A DNA stretch of 64,000 bases from JAENVU01 sp963756815. GTDB lineage: Bacteria; Actinomycetota; Acidimicrobiia; IMCC26256; JAENVU01. Below, one piece after another: positions 45,155-55,064 of the stretch (position 1 is the stretch's first letter; every line of letters begins with the position of its first letter). The notes beneath the pieces were generated by a model. The model had not been told where the DNA came from, did no database searches, and saw nothing but the letters and a program-made list of their open reading frames with translations. Both the position numbers and the translations under genes were made by a program. The stretch covers positions 62,001 to 126,000 of the forward strand of contig CAVWPR010000041.1 in NCBI GenBank assembly GCA_963756815.1, read 5' to 3'.

Positions 45155-46453
45155 TCAGGCCCCCTTGGCGGCGCGGAACCCGGCGTCGAGGTCGGCCTTG
45201 ATGTCCTCGATCGACTCGATGCCCACCGACAGGCGGACGAGCTCGGGCGAGACGCCGGTCGTGACCTGCTCCTCCAGGCTCAGCTGCTGGTGGGTGGTGG
45301 ACGCCGGGTGGATCGCCAGGCTGCGCACGTCACCCACGTTGGCGAGGTGGCTGAACAGCTCGAGACTGTCGATGAAGCGCTTGCCGGCCTCCATGCCGCC
45401 CTCGATGCCGAACGAGAGGATCGCGCCGAAGCCGTTCTGCAGGTACTGCTCCGCGCGTCCGTGCCACTTGCTCGACGCCAGGCCGGGGTACGCGACCCAC
45501 TCCACCTCGTCGCGCGCTTCGAGCCACTGTGCGACCGCGAGCGCGTTCTCCGAGTGACGCTCCATCCGCAGGCTCAGCGTCTCGAGGCCCTGGATCATGA
45601 GGAACGCGTTGAACGGCGACATCGCGGCACCGATGTCGCGCTGATAGGTGAGGCGGGCCTTCAGGATGTAGCGCGCCGGCCAGAGCGCGTCGGGCAGCTG
45701 GGAGAACGCGAGTCCGTGGTAGCTCGGCTCCGGCTCGGTGAAGTTGGGGAAGCGGCCGCTGCCCTCGTAGTCGAACGTGCCGCCGTCGACGATGATGCCG
45801 CCGATCGACGTGCCGTGCCCGCCGATGAACTTCGTGGCCGAGTGCACGACGATGTCGACGCCGTGCGAGAGCGGCTGGCACAGGTACGGCGACGCGAGCG
45901 TGTTGTCGACGACGAACGGGATCCCGGCCGCGTGCGCGATGTCGGAGATGCCGCCGAAGTCGAGGATGTCACCCTTCGGGTTGCCGATGCTCTCGCCGTA
46001 GAACGCCTTCGTGTTCGGCCGGATCGCCGCCTTCCAGGCGTCGAGGTCGTCGGGGTCGTCGATGAAGCTGACCTCGACGCCGAGCTTCGGGAACGTGTAG
46101 TGCAGCTGGTTGTAGGTCCCTCCGTACAACGACGCACTCGACACGATGTGCCCACCGTTCTCGGCGAGGTTCAGGAGCGCGATGGTCTGCGCGGCCTGGC
46201 CGCTCGACGTCGCGAGTGCGCCGATCCCACCCTCGAGCGCGGCGACGCGCTCCTCGAACACGGCCTGGGTGGGGTTCATGATGCGTGTGTAGATGTTGCC
46301 GAGCTCGGCGAGCCCGAACAGGTTCGCGGCGTGCTCGGTGTCCCGGAACACGTAGGAGGTCGTCTGGTAGATCGGCACCGCCCGCGCCCCGGTGGTCGGG
46401 TCGGGCTCGGCGCCGGCGTGCACCTGGCGAGTCTCGAATCCCCAATCGGCCAT
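45155..46453 (-). CDS. metY: O-acetylhomoserine sulfhydrylase
   Basis: This 432-residue PLP enzyme of the Cys/Met family uses sulfide to turn O-acetylhomoserine into homocysteine. It begins GFETRQVHAGAEPDPTTGAR. It contains the phosphate-binding ALATSSGQAAQTIALLNL, the stacking Tyr region SLYGGTYNQLHYTF, and VHSATKFIGGHGTSIGGIIV with the PLP-binding Lys. The C-terminal SVGIESIEDIKADLD is diagnostic. The length is typical of OAH sulfhydrylases and longer than cystathionine gamma-synthases. The ATG at 46453 has a GAGGAGA Shine-Dalgarno and a well-formed promoter with a palindrome upstream. Confidence 0.95.
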   Translation of the reverse strand: MADWGFETRQVHAGAEPDPTTGARAVPIYQTTSYVFRDTEHAANLFGLAELGNIYTRIMNPTQAVFEERVAALEGGIGALATSSGQAAQTIALLNLAENGGHIVSSASLYGGTYNQLHYTFPKLGVEVSFIDDPDDLDAWKAAIRPNTKAFYGESIGNPKGDILDFGGISDIAHAAGIPFVVDNTLASPYLCQPLSHGVDIVVHSATKFIGGHGTSIGGIIVDGGTFDYEGSGRFPNFTEPEPSYHGLAFSQLPDALWPARYILKARLTYQRDIGAAMSPFNAFLMIQGLETLSLRMERHSENALAVAQWLEARDEVEWVAYPGLASSKWHGRAEQYLQNGFGAILSFGIEGGMEAGKRFIDSLELFSHLANVGDVRSLAIHPASTTHQQLSLEEQVTTGVSPELVRLSVGIESIEDIKADLDAGFRAAKGA

Positions 46454-46492
46454 GACGTTCTCCTCGGTGCGACGGTGATGCGTGGCGCGACG

Positions 46493-46534
46493 ACGCTACG
46501 AGCCGAATCCCGACCGGTCAAGTAGGGATTCGGC
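46493..46534 (-). promoter_or_regulatory. metYX promoter with overlapping palindromic operator
   Basis: A -35 TTGACC (46516-46521) and a -10 TAGCGT (46493-46498) are separated by the ideal 17 bp on the minus strand. A perfect 10-bp inverted repeat, GCCGAATCCC (46502-46511) and GGGATTCGGC (46525-46534), brackets the -35 box with a 13-bp centre. A repressor bound there would block RNA polymerase. I find no SAM-riboswitch-like structure in the short leader. Confidence 0.7.
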
Positions 46535-46581
46535 GTCGGAGGGTCGTTGCGTTCCGGCCGGGGTCCGGCGACGATGGCCCG

Positions 46582-46986
46582 ATGACCGATCCCGTCTCCG
46601 TCCCGCCCCCTCCGCCGCCCGCGATCACCGGCAACGTCGGCAAGCCGCGACCGGTGGGCATCACGATCCTGCTGATGATCGTGACGCTCGGCATCTACGG
46701 CGTCGTCTGGGAGTACTTCGTGTTCGAGGAGAACAAGAAGTGGTCCGGCGTCGGCGTCGGCGGACTCGTGGCCCTGCTGTTCGCGCTCGTGTGCGGGATC
46801 GTCAACATCTTCCTGCTCCCCACCGAGATCCGGGCGATCTACACCCAGGACCGCAGGGAGAGTCCGATGACGTGGAAGGTCGGGCTGTGGATCCTGCTGC
46901 CGCTGTTCGGATTCTTCATCTGGGTCTGGAAGTGCCAGGAGGCACTGAACGACTTCTGGGTGTCCAAGGGCGCGACACCCGTCTGA
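46582..46986 (+). CDS. DUF4234 membrane protein
   Basis: This 134-residue protein has a Pro-rich start, GKPRPVGITILLMIVTLGIYG (the DUF4234 hallmark of a first helix following a basic motif), WEYFVFEENKKWSGVG and GLVALLFALVCGIVNIFLLP. A final helix is GLWILLPLFGFFIWVWKCQE followed by LNDFW. Function is unknown. The stop overlaps the next ATG by 1 nt (TGATG), so it is coupled to the DUF2752 gene. A weak GACGAT box lies 6 nt upstream of the ATG. Confidence 0.8.
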   Translation: MTDPVSVPPPPPPAITGNVGKPRPVGITILLMIVTLGIYGVVWEYFVFEENKKWSGVGVGGLVALLFALVCGIVNIFLLPTEIRAIYTQDRRESPMTWKVGLWILLPLFGFFIWVWKCQEALNDFWVSKGATPV

Positions 46987-47426
46987 TGTCCGCGCTCGAC
47001 GCGGCTCGCGTCGTCCCGAGCCTGCCGCGTCGGTCCCGGACCGCTCCGCTGGTGGCTGCGAGCGGCTTCCTCGCCGGCTGCCTCGTGCTGCGCGCGGTCG
47101 ATCCGTCGGGCGGGCCCACGATCTGCCCGTTCAAGGCGTGGACCGGGCTCGACTGTCCCGGCTGCGGCGCGACGCGTGCCGCGCACCAGCTCCTCAACGG
47201 TCACGTGCTCGCGGCCATGGACCTCAACGTCGTCTTCGTGCTCGCCGTGCCGCTCATCCTGTGGTGGCTCGGGACGTGGCTCGTGGCCGCGCTCGGAGGT
47301 CCGACGTTGCCGGGGCTCCGCCCGTCGCCGATGGTGCTCCGCGTGGCGGTGGTCGTGCTCGTGGTGTTCGGGATCGTGCGCAACCTGCCGGTGGCGCCGT
47401 TGTCCTGGCTCGGCACCGGGGCGTGA
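46986..47426 (+). CDS. DUF2752 membrane protein
   Basis: This 146-residue protein carries the DUF2752 signature CPFKAWTGLDCPGCGATRAA (paired CPxxxxTGxxCPGCGxTRA), followed by LLNGHVLAAMDLNVVFVLAV and two more helices. The Cys pattern suggests metal binding or a disulfide near the membrane, but no function is established. It is translationally coupled to the DUF4234 gene. Confidence 0.85.
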   Translation: MSALDAARVVPSLPRRSRTAPLVAASGFLAGCLVLRAVDPSGGPTICPFKAWTGLDCPGCGATRAAHQLLNGHVLAAMDLNVVFVLAVPLILWWLGTWLVAALGGPTLPGLRPSPMVLRVAVVVLVVFGIVRNLPVAPLSWLGTGA

Positions 47427-47442
47427 GGCGCGCGCCGCTCGT

Positions 47443-47907
47443 TCAGGCGCCGGTGGTGGTCTCGGCGCGGAACGTCATGATGGCGCCGACGAGCACCGCC
47501 ACCGATCCGATGAGCATGAAGTAGAAGCCGAAGCCGAGATCGGCGATGCCGCGGTCCACGATGAGGAACGCGAGCGACTGCAGCGTCGCGAACCCGCCGC
47601 AGACGAGCAGCAGCTGCGCACGCGTGAAGGTGGCGATGCGATCCGGGACGCTCACGCCCGCGAGGGCGAGCCCGACGAGCACGCCGGCCGCGACCGCGAA
47701 CAGCACGATCAGCGTGGCCAGCGGGAAGAGCCCGGTGCCCCACGCGTTGGTGCTGTCCGAGACGCCGCCGATCGACACGTCGTAGAACGACAGGAACGAG
47801 AAGATCAGGACCACGCCGGCACCGGCGAGCACCGTGATCTCGGCCGGGTTCGGGCTCGTGCCCGAGCGGGACCGGCCCGGTCCGGGCGACGGTGGGATCT
47901 GGGACAT
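47443..47907 (-). CDS. Four-helix membrane protein, unknown
   Basis: This 154-residue protein has a Pro/Ser-rich N-terminus and four membrane helices: NPAEITVLAGAGVVLIFSFL, GLFPLATLIVLFAVAAGVLV, LLLVCGGFATLQSLAFLIV and GFGFYFMLIGSVAVLVGAIM. The layout (FSFLSFYDVS, then GTGLFP) resembles that of other small actinobacterial membrane proteins, and of the helices in the 48918 gene product. No family is recognised. The ATG at 47907 has an AGGAG Shine-Dalgarno. Confidence 0.65.
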   Translation of the reverse strand: MSQIPPSPGPGRSRSGTSPNPAEITVLAGAGVVLIFSFLSFYDVSIGGVSDSTNAWGTGLFPLATLIVLFAVAAGVLVGLALAGVSVPDRIATFTRAQLLLVCGGFATLQSLAFLIVDRGIADLGFGFYFMLIGSVAVLVGAIMTFRAETTTGA

Positions 47908-48035
47908 CGGCGCACACTCCTGTGTTGGGCGGGTGGCGGCGCCGACAGTACCGACCGGCGGCCCTCTGCGCGCGAGGTCCGGACGCGGAACGGCCGGCCA
48001 CCGAGGTGGCCGGCCGTCCTCGTACGTCGTGCGGA

Positions 48036-48840
48036 TCAGGCGGCGACGGGCTCGCCCTGCAGCCGCTTGTACATGTACCCGGTGGCGATGACCACGACCG
48101 GGACCGCCACGATCAGGCCGACACCGCAGACGATGGCGCCCGCGATCGTGGCGACGATCGTGAGCAGCCAGAAGACGATCACGGTGCCGAAGTTGTCCTT
48201 GACCAGGTTGAAGCTGGCGGTGATCGCCTCGACCGGCGACATGTCCTTGTCGACGAGGAAGTACCCCCAGAAGAGGACGAAGATCCCGACCGCGATCCCC
48301 GGCAGGATGCAGAGGACGAAGCCGATGAACGTGAGGACGCCCACGATGATCGCGCCGACGCATGTAGTTGCCGAGTCGATCGGTCGACATCACCTTCGAC
48401 GCGTCGAGCGGCTCGCCCCGCATGATCATCAGCGTGGCCCGGATCACGAACAGCTGCAGGACCGAGATCCCGAGGAACACGAGGAACTGGAAGAGCGCGG
48501 CTCGCGAACAGATAGGTGAAGAAGCCCGGACCGCTGTCACCGCACCCGCCGCTCCGAATCGCAACCCGTTGTTGGTGCTGCGGACATGGCACGCGTCGGT
48601 GCTCGTGAGGGCCGACTGGATGAGGTAGCCGATCACGCCGAGCACCACGATGATCACGAAGCCGACGACCAGCGCCACGAGGACGGCCTGCCAGTGCTCC
48701 TTGAACTTGTTCCAGCCGTACGTGAACGCGGCGCCGGGCTCGGCCGGCTGGCTACCACCGCCGACGGGCATGCCACCACCGGGCGGTGGAGGAGGCGGCG
48801 GCGGGGCCGGCGGCGGTGATTCGGGCGGGAACTGCGACAT
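48036..48840 (-). CDS. Proline-rich N-terminus multi-pass membrane protein, frameshifted
   Basis: About 267 residues when corrected. A Pro/Gly-rich N-terminus precedes GAAFTYGWNKFKEHWQAVLV and helices ALVVGFVIIVVLGVIGYLIQ, then FQFLVFLGISVLQLFVI, VGVLTFIGFVLCILPGIAVG and IVFWLLTIVATIAGAIVCGV. LFWGYFLVDKDMSPVEAITA with SFNLVKDNFGTV resembles the membrane domains next to glycerophosphodiesterases and DUF975-like proteins. At about 48555 and 48510 the frame should step so that it reads DSGPGFFTYLFAS, and near 48355 one extra base must be removed (NYM then VGAIIVGVLTF). Function is unknown. Confidence 0.6.
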
Positions 48841-48917
48841 GAGGTCTCCGATCGAGCGAGGACGGCGGAGACGCTAACGGTGCAGGTCAGACCGGGCGCG
48901 GATGAGGACCTGCGGGC

Positions 48918-49742
48918 TCACGCCGGGACGTTGGTGCGCGCGCCGGCGATCCAGACCCGCACCAGCGCGACGACGAGCGCGATCACGCACACCGTGTACA
49001 GGTAGAAGCCGATGCCGGCGTCAACGGACAGGCCGAAGCTGCTCACGCCGTTGTACTTGTCCTTGAGGTCGGCGAGATCCGACCAGTTCGTGACGACGGC
49101 GATCGCGAGGAAGCCGACGATCGGGATCAGCCCGATCCTGCGTGCCTTCGACAGCGCAGGGGACGACACGGTGGGCCACGCGATCGCAGCCACGCCCACC
49201 GCGAACAGTATGAGCACGCCCGGTCCGCCAGTCCCCGGCTGGCTCGAGATGCTCGCACCGAATCCGGACACCGACACCCACGGCAGCAGGGCCGACAACG
49301 CGACGCCGGCGCTCGCGACCATGAAGATCCAGAAGGTCGGCGACGGGTTGGGACGACGTTCGCCCGCGGGCGTGAGCCCGGACGCCGGCGCGATCGGCTC
49401 CGACTGCGCCGGCGGGGACGTCGTCGAGGGGGCCGGTGTCGCGGGGACCGGTGTCGCGGGGGCCGGTGTCGCGGGGGCCGGTGTCGCGGGGACCGGTGTC
49501 GCGGGGGCCGGTGTCGCCGGCGGGGACGTCGCTGCGATCGGACCCGCGATCGGTGTCGCACCGGGTGCGGGATCGACCGGCGTCGCCATGGCCGACGCCG
49601 GCGCGGCCGGCGGTGGGATGGGCGGCGGCTCGACCCACGCCGAGCCGTTCCAGTGTCGTTCGTGCGTGTAGCGGTCCCCGTTCCAGTACCGCGTCACGTG
49701 CGCGTTGCCCGGGTCCGGGTACCACCCCGCCGGTGCGTTCAT
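48918..49742 (-). CDS. DUF2510 domain membrane protein with TPAPA repeats
   Basis: This 274-residue protein starts with a DUF2510 motif (PAGWYPDPGNAHVTRYWNG, then DRYTHERHWNGSAWVEPPPI), followed by a low-complexity linker of ATPAP/ATPVP repeats and four helices (FWIFMVASAGVALSALLPWV, GVLILFAVGVAAIAWPTV, LIPIVGFLAIAVVTNW, FYLYTVCVIALVVALVRV). DUF2510 is a short actinobacterial domain common at the N-terminus of membrane proteins. The ATG at 49742 overlaps the stop of the UspA-ABC1 gene (TGATG) and has an AAGGAGAGG Shine-Dalgarno, so the two are co-translated. Confidence 0.75.
   Translation of the reverse strand: MNAPAGWYPDPGNAHVTRYWNGDRYTHERHWNGSAWVEPPPIPPPAAPASAMATPVDPAPGATPIAGPIAATSPPATPAPATPVPATPAPATPAPATPVPATPAPSTTSPPAQSEPIAPASGLTPAGERRPNPSPTFWIFMVASAGVALSALLPWVSVSGFGASISSQPGTGGPGVLILFAVGVAAIAWPTVSSPALSKARRIGLIPIVGFLAIAVVTNWSDLADLKDKYNGVSSFGLSVDAGIGFYLYTVCVIALVVALVRVWIAGARTNVPA
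49426..49515. repeat. Six 15-bp tandem repeats coding TPAPA/TPVPA
   Basis: Units GCGGGGGCCGGTGTC or GCGGGGACCGGTGTC repeat with an exact 15-bp period. They lie inside the 48918 gene and encode its Thr/Pro/Ala linker. Length variation would stay in frame. Confidence 0.8.
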
Positions 49743-51731
49743 CACGTTGCCCCTCTCCTTCGCTGTCTCCTGCCTGACAGGTCGACCGCGAGCGCCGCGG
49801 TCGACGCCGTGGCGACGACCGCGGCCAGACGCCGCGCCCGAGCCCGCGCGGGCGAGGCATCGGCTGCAGTGGTCGCGATCCATGCGAGCCCGGCCGTGAG
49901 CCCGAGCGCGACGGTGCGCCCGGCGTGCCCGATCGACCGTTCGAGATGTTGGATCGGCGTCGGTCCGTGGCGGTTCGACGCAAGGTCCTCGGTGACGCGC
50001 TCGACCGTGTAGAGCATCTTCTCGGCGCGGTAGAGCCACTGTTGGGGATCGGCGCGGCGGATCAAGCGACGCACCATGCTGCGGCCGAAGAAGCGCGTCG
50101 CCTCCTCGAGCGGGTCGACCTCGGGCGCCAGCTCGGTGACGGTGAGTTGCACCTGTCCGACCGCCTTGCCGACGAGCACCATGCTCGCCGGGAGCGGGAC
50201 GCCGAAACGGAGCGAGATCTCGGCCAGCTGGTTGAACAGCTCGGCGAAGTGCAGCTCGCCGAGGGAGCGGCCCTGGATGGTGGCCGCGAGCCCGGCCAGC
50301 GCCTGTTCGTACGCGGCCCGGTCGAGATCAGGCTGGACCGCCGCCAGCGAGCTCGAGCGCGAGATCGGCGAGCAGGAACCCGTCACCCTGCGAGAACGCC
50401 AACAAGAGCAGCAGCAGCTGCTGCCGGGCGTCGTCGTCGAGCCGTCCGACCATGCCGAGGTCGAGGAGCCAGATCGATCCGTCCGACCACATGAGATTGC
50501 CCGGATGCGGGTCGGCGTGGAAGAAGCCGTCCTCGAGCACCTGCTGGTAGAAGGACTGCAGGAGCTCGCGAGCGGCGACCTCCAGGTCGGGCCCGCTCGG
50601 CGCGTCGGCGAGCGGCACGCCGTCGACCTCGTCCATGACGAGCAGCCGGCGGCTCGACAGTTCGTGATGACAACGCGGCACTGCCAGGTGCGGGAACGGT
50701 GCCAGCGTCTCCGTCATGCGGTCGAGGTTCTCGGCCTCGCGCGTGAAGTCGAGCTCCGCCCGCAGGGACTCGCCGAGCTGCTCGACGACCGACGGAAGGT
50801 CGATCACCCGGCGCATCCGGCCCGCGTGGGCGAACGGCCGCACCACTGCTTCGAGGAGGGCCAGGTCTTCGTCGATCAGCGTCGCCGCGCTGGGACGCTG
50901 CACCTTCACGACGACGCGTTGGCCGTCGGCCAGCGTCGCTCGGTGCACTTGGCCGATGGTGCCGGCGGCGAGATGGTTCGGGTCGATGGAGCCGAACACG
51001 TCCTCCCACGGGACGCCGAGCTCGTGCTCCATCACGCCGACCACCTCGGCCTCGGTCATCGGCGGGACCGACGACTGGAGGGCCTGGAGCTCGGCGATGT
51101 ACTCGGGCGACACGATGTCGGGTCGCGTCGACAGCATCTGTCCGAGCTTGCCGAACGTGGGACCGAGCTGCTCGAAGGCTTCGCGCAGCCGGCGCGGGCC
51201 GTCGGCGTCGGCGCCCCGGTGCAGCACCCGTCCGGCGAGCGCGCGGAGGACGGTGGGCCCGAGGACGCGGACGATCTCCTCGGCGCGCCGATCGTGCCGG
51301 ACCTTCGTCGCCTGGGGCTCGGTCTCGATCGCGCCGTCGATCGTCGTGTTCACGACCGTGACCGTGCACCGAGCGAGGTGCGTGACCCGGTTCGCGACGT
51401 TGCCGAGCAGGAACTCACGTCGGTCGCGCATGCCGTTGTTGCCGACGACGAGCACGTCGGCGTCGACGCGTTCGGCCTCGGCGACGATCAGCTCCGCGAT
51501 CGTGTCGCCGCTCACGACCTCGACCGTCGCCGGATCGTGCACGTCCGCGACCCACGCGGCCAACCTGGTGGCGATCGCGTCGCGCTCGGTGTCGTGATCG
51601 TCGGGCACCACCTGCACCACGTGCAGTCGGGCGTCATGCGCTCGGGCGAGCTCGGCGGCCCACCGGACGGCCCGGGCCGCTGGTTCACTGCCGTCCGTCG
51701 CGACGGCGACCACTCGCGTCGTGTCGGTCAC
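49742..51731 (-). CDS. UspA domain fused to ABC1/UbiB-family atypical kinase, one frameshift
   Basis: About 662 residues when corrected near 50340. Residues 1-150 are a universal stress protein domain (RVVAVATDGSEPAARAVRWA, VDADVLVVGNNGMRDRREFL, LLGNVANRVTHLARCTVTVV). The rest is an ABC1/ADCK/UbiB kinase-like domain with the KxGQ motif (FGKLGQMLSTRPDIVSPEYI), the A-rich loop AAGTIGQVHRATLADGQ, the nucleotide-binding VVVKVQRPS, HADPHPGNLMW and the metal-binding LLDLGMVGRL. C-terminal helices complete it. UbiB-type proteins support quinone or lipid metabolism. A fusion with UspA suggests stress- or nucleotide-sensing control. The GTG at 51731 matches the UspA start. Confidence 0.85.
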
Positions 51732-51922
51732 GACGCCGGCCCGACCGGCGGTGACACACTCTGGTGGGCGGACGGGCGAAGGATGCGAGACATCACGTCG
51801 TGCCACCTTTCGATCGGGCGTGCCCGACAGGATGACACTTACGCCGTGCGCTGCGAGGGTGGCGGGCGCCTGACGGGCCACGGGATCGCGCCTCGACCAC
51901 CGGAGCAGGCGGGCGGGCGAGC

Positions 51923-53048
51923 TCATCGCGACCCACCGTACGCGAAGGTCGTGACGAGTCGGCCGAGTGTGCCCGTGGCCGACGAGGTGCGTCCGTCGTG
52001 ACTGGCGAAGAACCGTGTACTCTCGCCGTTCATGGTCCGCGGGTCGTCGTTGCTGTGTGCCGCGAGCAGCCACGACCCGCCACCGAATGCGACGGCCGCT
52101 CCCTTCGCGAACGGGACCCGGTCCCGACGCTTCGGGATCGTCGTCCGAGACCAGGACCTGAGGGTGCGGCTGGTGAGCACGGTCGGCGTCGCCGGCTTCC
52201 GCCCCGCCGCGTCGAGGAGCGGTCCGTTCGCGATCCAGAGCCCAGCCCGGTACGCGACGCTGACGTACGGGGCGAAGCGTGGTCCGACGGACCTCCACGT
52301 CGAACCGTCGGTGCTCGTGAACAGCTGGGTGGACGAGCAGTCGTAGCGGTCCACGCCCCCGTTCCGCCCCGTCGGGCACGTGCCGACGCTCATGACCCAC
52401 GTGCCGTCACCGAACGCGATCTGCGACGATTCGAGATCGGGGAGACCGGTGGTCGAGGTCTGCGCCCAGTGCGTGCCGTCGGTGCTCGAGATCAACGCAC
52501 CGGAGGAGGGAGCGGTGTCGCGACGAATCCGTGCGCATCGCCCGATCGCGCGACGGCGATCCAGCGGCCGTCTCCGTAGGCGACGCCTTCGACGGGATCG
52601 GCGACGGTCGCAGCCCGGGACCAGTGCTTCGCGTCGACGGAGGTGAACATCCCCCCGAGGGCCGACCGGTCGGTGTCACGCCGAGATCGGCCCCGGTCCC
52701 GCCGACCGAGCCGACGGTGGCGACCCATCGTCCGTTGCCGAAGGCGAGCGCGACGCTGTCGAACTGGCAGAAGGAACAGTCGGCGTGGATCGTCGACCAG
52801 GTGCGCCGTCGTTCGTGCTCCTGCTCAACCAGCCGCTGGCGCCGAAGCCGTCGTCCTGCCCTCGGAACACGGCGAGCCACGACCGACCGGTGCCAGGGTC
52901 TGCTTCGCGGCGTCACCGGTCGCGCGGACGCCGGTGTGGCCCGTGGCACCGCCGCGGTCGACGAAGAGGATCACGCCCACCGATCCGACGACGGCCGCGA
53001 CGATCGCGACGACGAGTGGCACCAGCCACGGCGCGCAGCGCGCGTCAT
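51923..53048 (-). CDS. Membrane-anchored Asp-box propeller protein B, frameshifted
   Basis: Reconstructed at about 375 residues. A short cytoplasmic start is followed by one helix (APWLVPLVVAIVAAVVGSVG, then VILFVDRGG). The body has repeated units with an SxDGxxW Asp-box and an AFGxGxWVA strand: MFTSVDAKHWSRAA, VAYGDGRWIAVARSGD, ISSTDGTHWAQTS, IAFGDGTWVMSVG, FTSTDGSTWRSVG. These resemble sialidase/BNR propeller blades. Frames change several times (near 53040, 52850, 52680 and 52500). The anchor strongly resembles that of the next gene upstream (53070-55064), so the pair looks like a tandem duplication. An extracellular sensing or binding role is inferred. Confidence 0.6.
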
Positions 53049-53069
53049 GCGTTGCCTCCGGAACCTGGA

Positions 53070-55064
53070 TCATCCGAGGTTGCAGTGGTCGCTCAGGTAT
53101 GTGTCCACCCGCGAGCTGATCCTGGTGTATTCGCTCGAGCTCATACCCGGCGGGTGGCCGCTCGTGGCCTTGACGAGGTAGTCCACGGACTTGACGAAGT
53201 CGTCCTTGATCTGCGCCGGCGCCTCGTCCTCCAGCGCCCGGAGCTCGCTGGCCGCCTGCCCGATCTCGGGGAGGTCCTTCGACGTCGCGGTCGTCAACCC
53301 TGGGTGTCGGCGCTCGAGGGCCCGCATGTCGTTGCAGAAGTTGCCGCTCACGTTCCCGCCGCCAGCGGCTCTGGCGGGGTCCCCTTGGTGGCGCCGCCCC
53401 TGCTGGTCGTGCCGGCGCTGTTGGTGGGTTCGGTGTCGGAGCCGCCGAACGCCAAGGCGACGAGTTGGCCGTCGATGGTCGAGACGGGCTCCAGTTGTGG
53501 CCGTCGGTGCTCGAGAAGAGCTGCGTGCCGCTGCTCGCGCCGACGGGCTCGAGGACGCCGCGAACAGGAAGGTCCCGTGGCCGAACGCGACGGCCTGTCC
53601 GAACGCCGCCGGTCCCGAGCCCGCCGACCAGTGCTGCAGGTCGGTGCTCGTGGACACGACGGCCGTCGAGTCCGGCGTCGCGTCGGCCGAGATGCCCGAT
53701 CGGCGTTCGCTGCGACCATCCAACGGCCGTTGCCGTAGGCGACACGCGCCTCGTCGGTGAACGGCTGGTCGCTCTCGTGCCAGGTCGTCCCGTCGGTGCT
53801 GGTGAACATGACCGACTCTCGACAGACCCCGGCGCAGTCCGTCGCGAGCGCGACCCACGTCCCATCGCCGAACGCCAGCGAGTTCCAGTGCCAGTCGATG
53901 CCCGAGAGGAAGTTCTCGCCCGGGAGCCCCGTCGCTGTCGTGCGGCTCCAGGAGGTGCGTCCGTGCTCGTGTAGGCAATCGTCGCCTTCGACGGGTAGGC
54001 GTCCTGCCCGAGGGCGATCCAGTGCCCGTCGCCGTAGGCCACTGCGGCGAGCGGCTACTGGCTGCCTGCCGGCGCAGGGGTGAACTCTGTCCACGCCTTC
54101 CCATCGTCGCTCGAGACCTCGAGGTACCCCTCACTTGATCGTGGCGGTCGCGACCCATTTCCCGGCACCTGCGGACAATGCGTTCATGAAGTCGCACGCC
54201 GAGCACTCCGGCGTCACCGGCTTCCACGTTCGAGCATCGGCGCTGGCGAGCGCCGTCGCCGCGTAAGTCGCTCGGGCCCGCGAACCCGTTGGTGGTGACG
54301 GCGAGCCAGGTGCCGGTTCCGGCGCCGAGGGGTTGGGTGTAGGTGGTGCCGGTGGTGATGTTCGTGAGGGTGAGGTCGGTTTGTGGTTTGGGGTGGGGGT
54401 GATGGTGGCGAGGGTCGGGCTGGTAGTTGGGCCAGGGGGTGCCGGTGGTCGTGCCGATGGGCTGGGCGATGGGTTCGGCGAGGGGGTTGCCGCAGCCGAC
54501 TTGACGCGGGGATGGCGTGGGAGTCGACGAGGACGGCGGCGCCGGTCTGGAGGATGGCCTGGCGGGAGTGGCGCCACCTGGGCGTAGCCGTGGTTGGTCA
54601 CGCGGGGTCGGTGGTGAGCACGACGGGGGTGAGGGCGGCGACGTAGTGCGGGGATCTCCTTGACGGTGATGCCGAGCGTGGCGGCCCAGGCGGCGGCCTT
54701 GTCGGGGTTCTGCGCGAGGAACTTGGCGAGTTGGGTGGGGTCGCAGACGTGCTCGTTGCCGGTGCCGCCGTAGAGGCCGGGGGCGTTGCCGGAGGTGGTG
54801 AGGCCGCCGCTGACCGGGTCGCTGGTGAGGTCCGCGGTGACGGTGCGGGTGATGCGATGGATGCTCGCGGGGAAGTTGGCCACCTGGCCGATGGTGACCG
54901 AGCGCGTAAAGGGATCTGCGCCGGTGCTGGTGGCGCGTCGAGGCTCATCGACGCGCCCGCGGCGGATCCGGTGTCCACAAAGAGGATCACGAACCCGAGC
55001 CGATCATCGCAGCGACCAACGCCACCAGCACCGGCGCCACCCACCGGCGCGCGTCGTGACCCAC
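53070..55064 (-). CDS. Membrane-anchored DUF6777-like and Asp-box propeller protein A, frameshifted
   Basis: Reconstructed at about 660 residues. The GTG at 55064 has an AGGAGGT Shine-Dalgarno. A single helix (APVLVALVAAMIGSG, then FVILFVDTGSAAG) leads to a DUF6777-type domain: NFPASIHRITRTVTADLTSD, GLYGGTGNEHVCDPTQLAKF, LAQNPDKAAAWAATLGITVK, then CGNPLAEPIAQP. Asp-box blades follow (FTSTDGTTWHES, LAFGDGTWVALATD, SSTDGHNWSP) and a helical C-terminal domain ending YLSDHCNLG. I recall DUF6777 as an extracytoplasmic domain found near or fused to Ser/Thr kinases in actinobacteria. Frames change many times. Position beside the kinase suggests a shared signalling role. Confidence 0.6.

Noticed and set aside
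46454..46581. SAM or SAH riboswitch upstream of metY
   Set aside because: The leader from the predicted transcription start to the ATG is under 40 nt and shows no pseudoknot-type core.
49426..49515. Short regular repeats that could suggest a CRISPR array
   Set aside because: The 15-bp period has no spacers and encodes a Thr/Pro/Ala linker in frame.
50076..52001. Plus-strand 641-codon frame
   Set aside because: It is antisense to the UspA-ABC1 fusion, whose motifs are intact.
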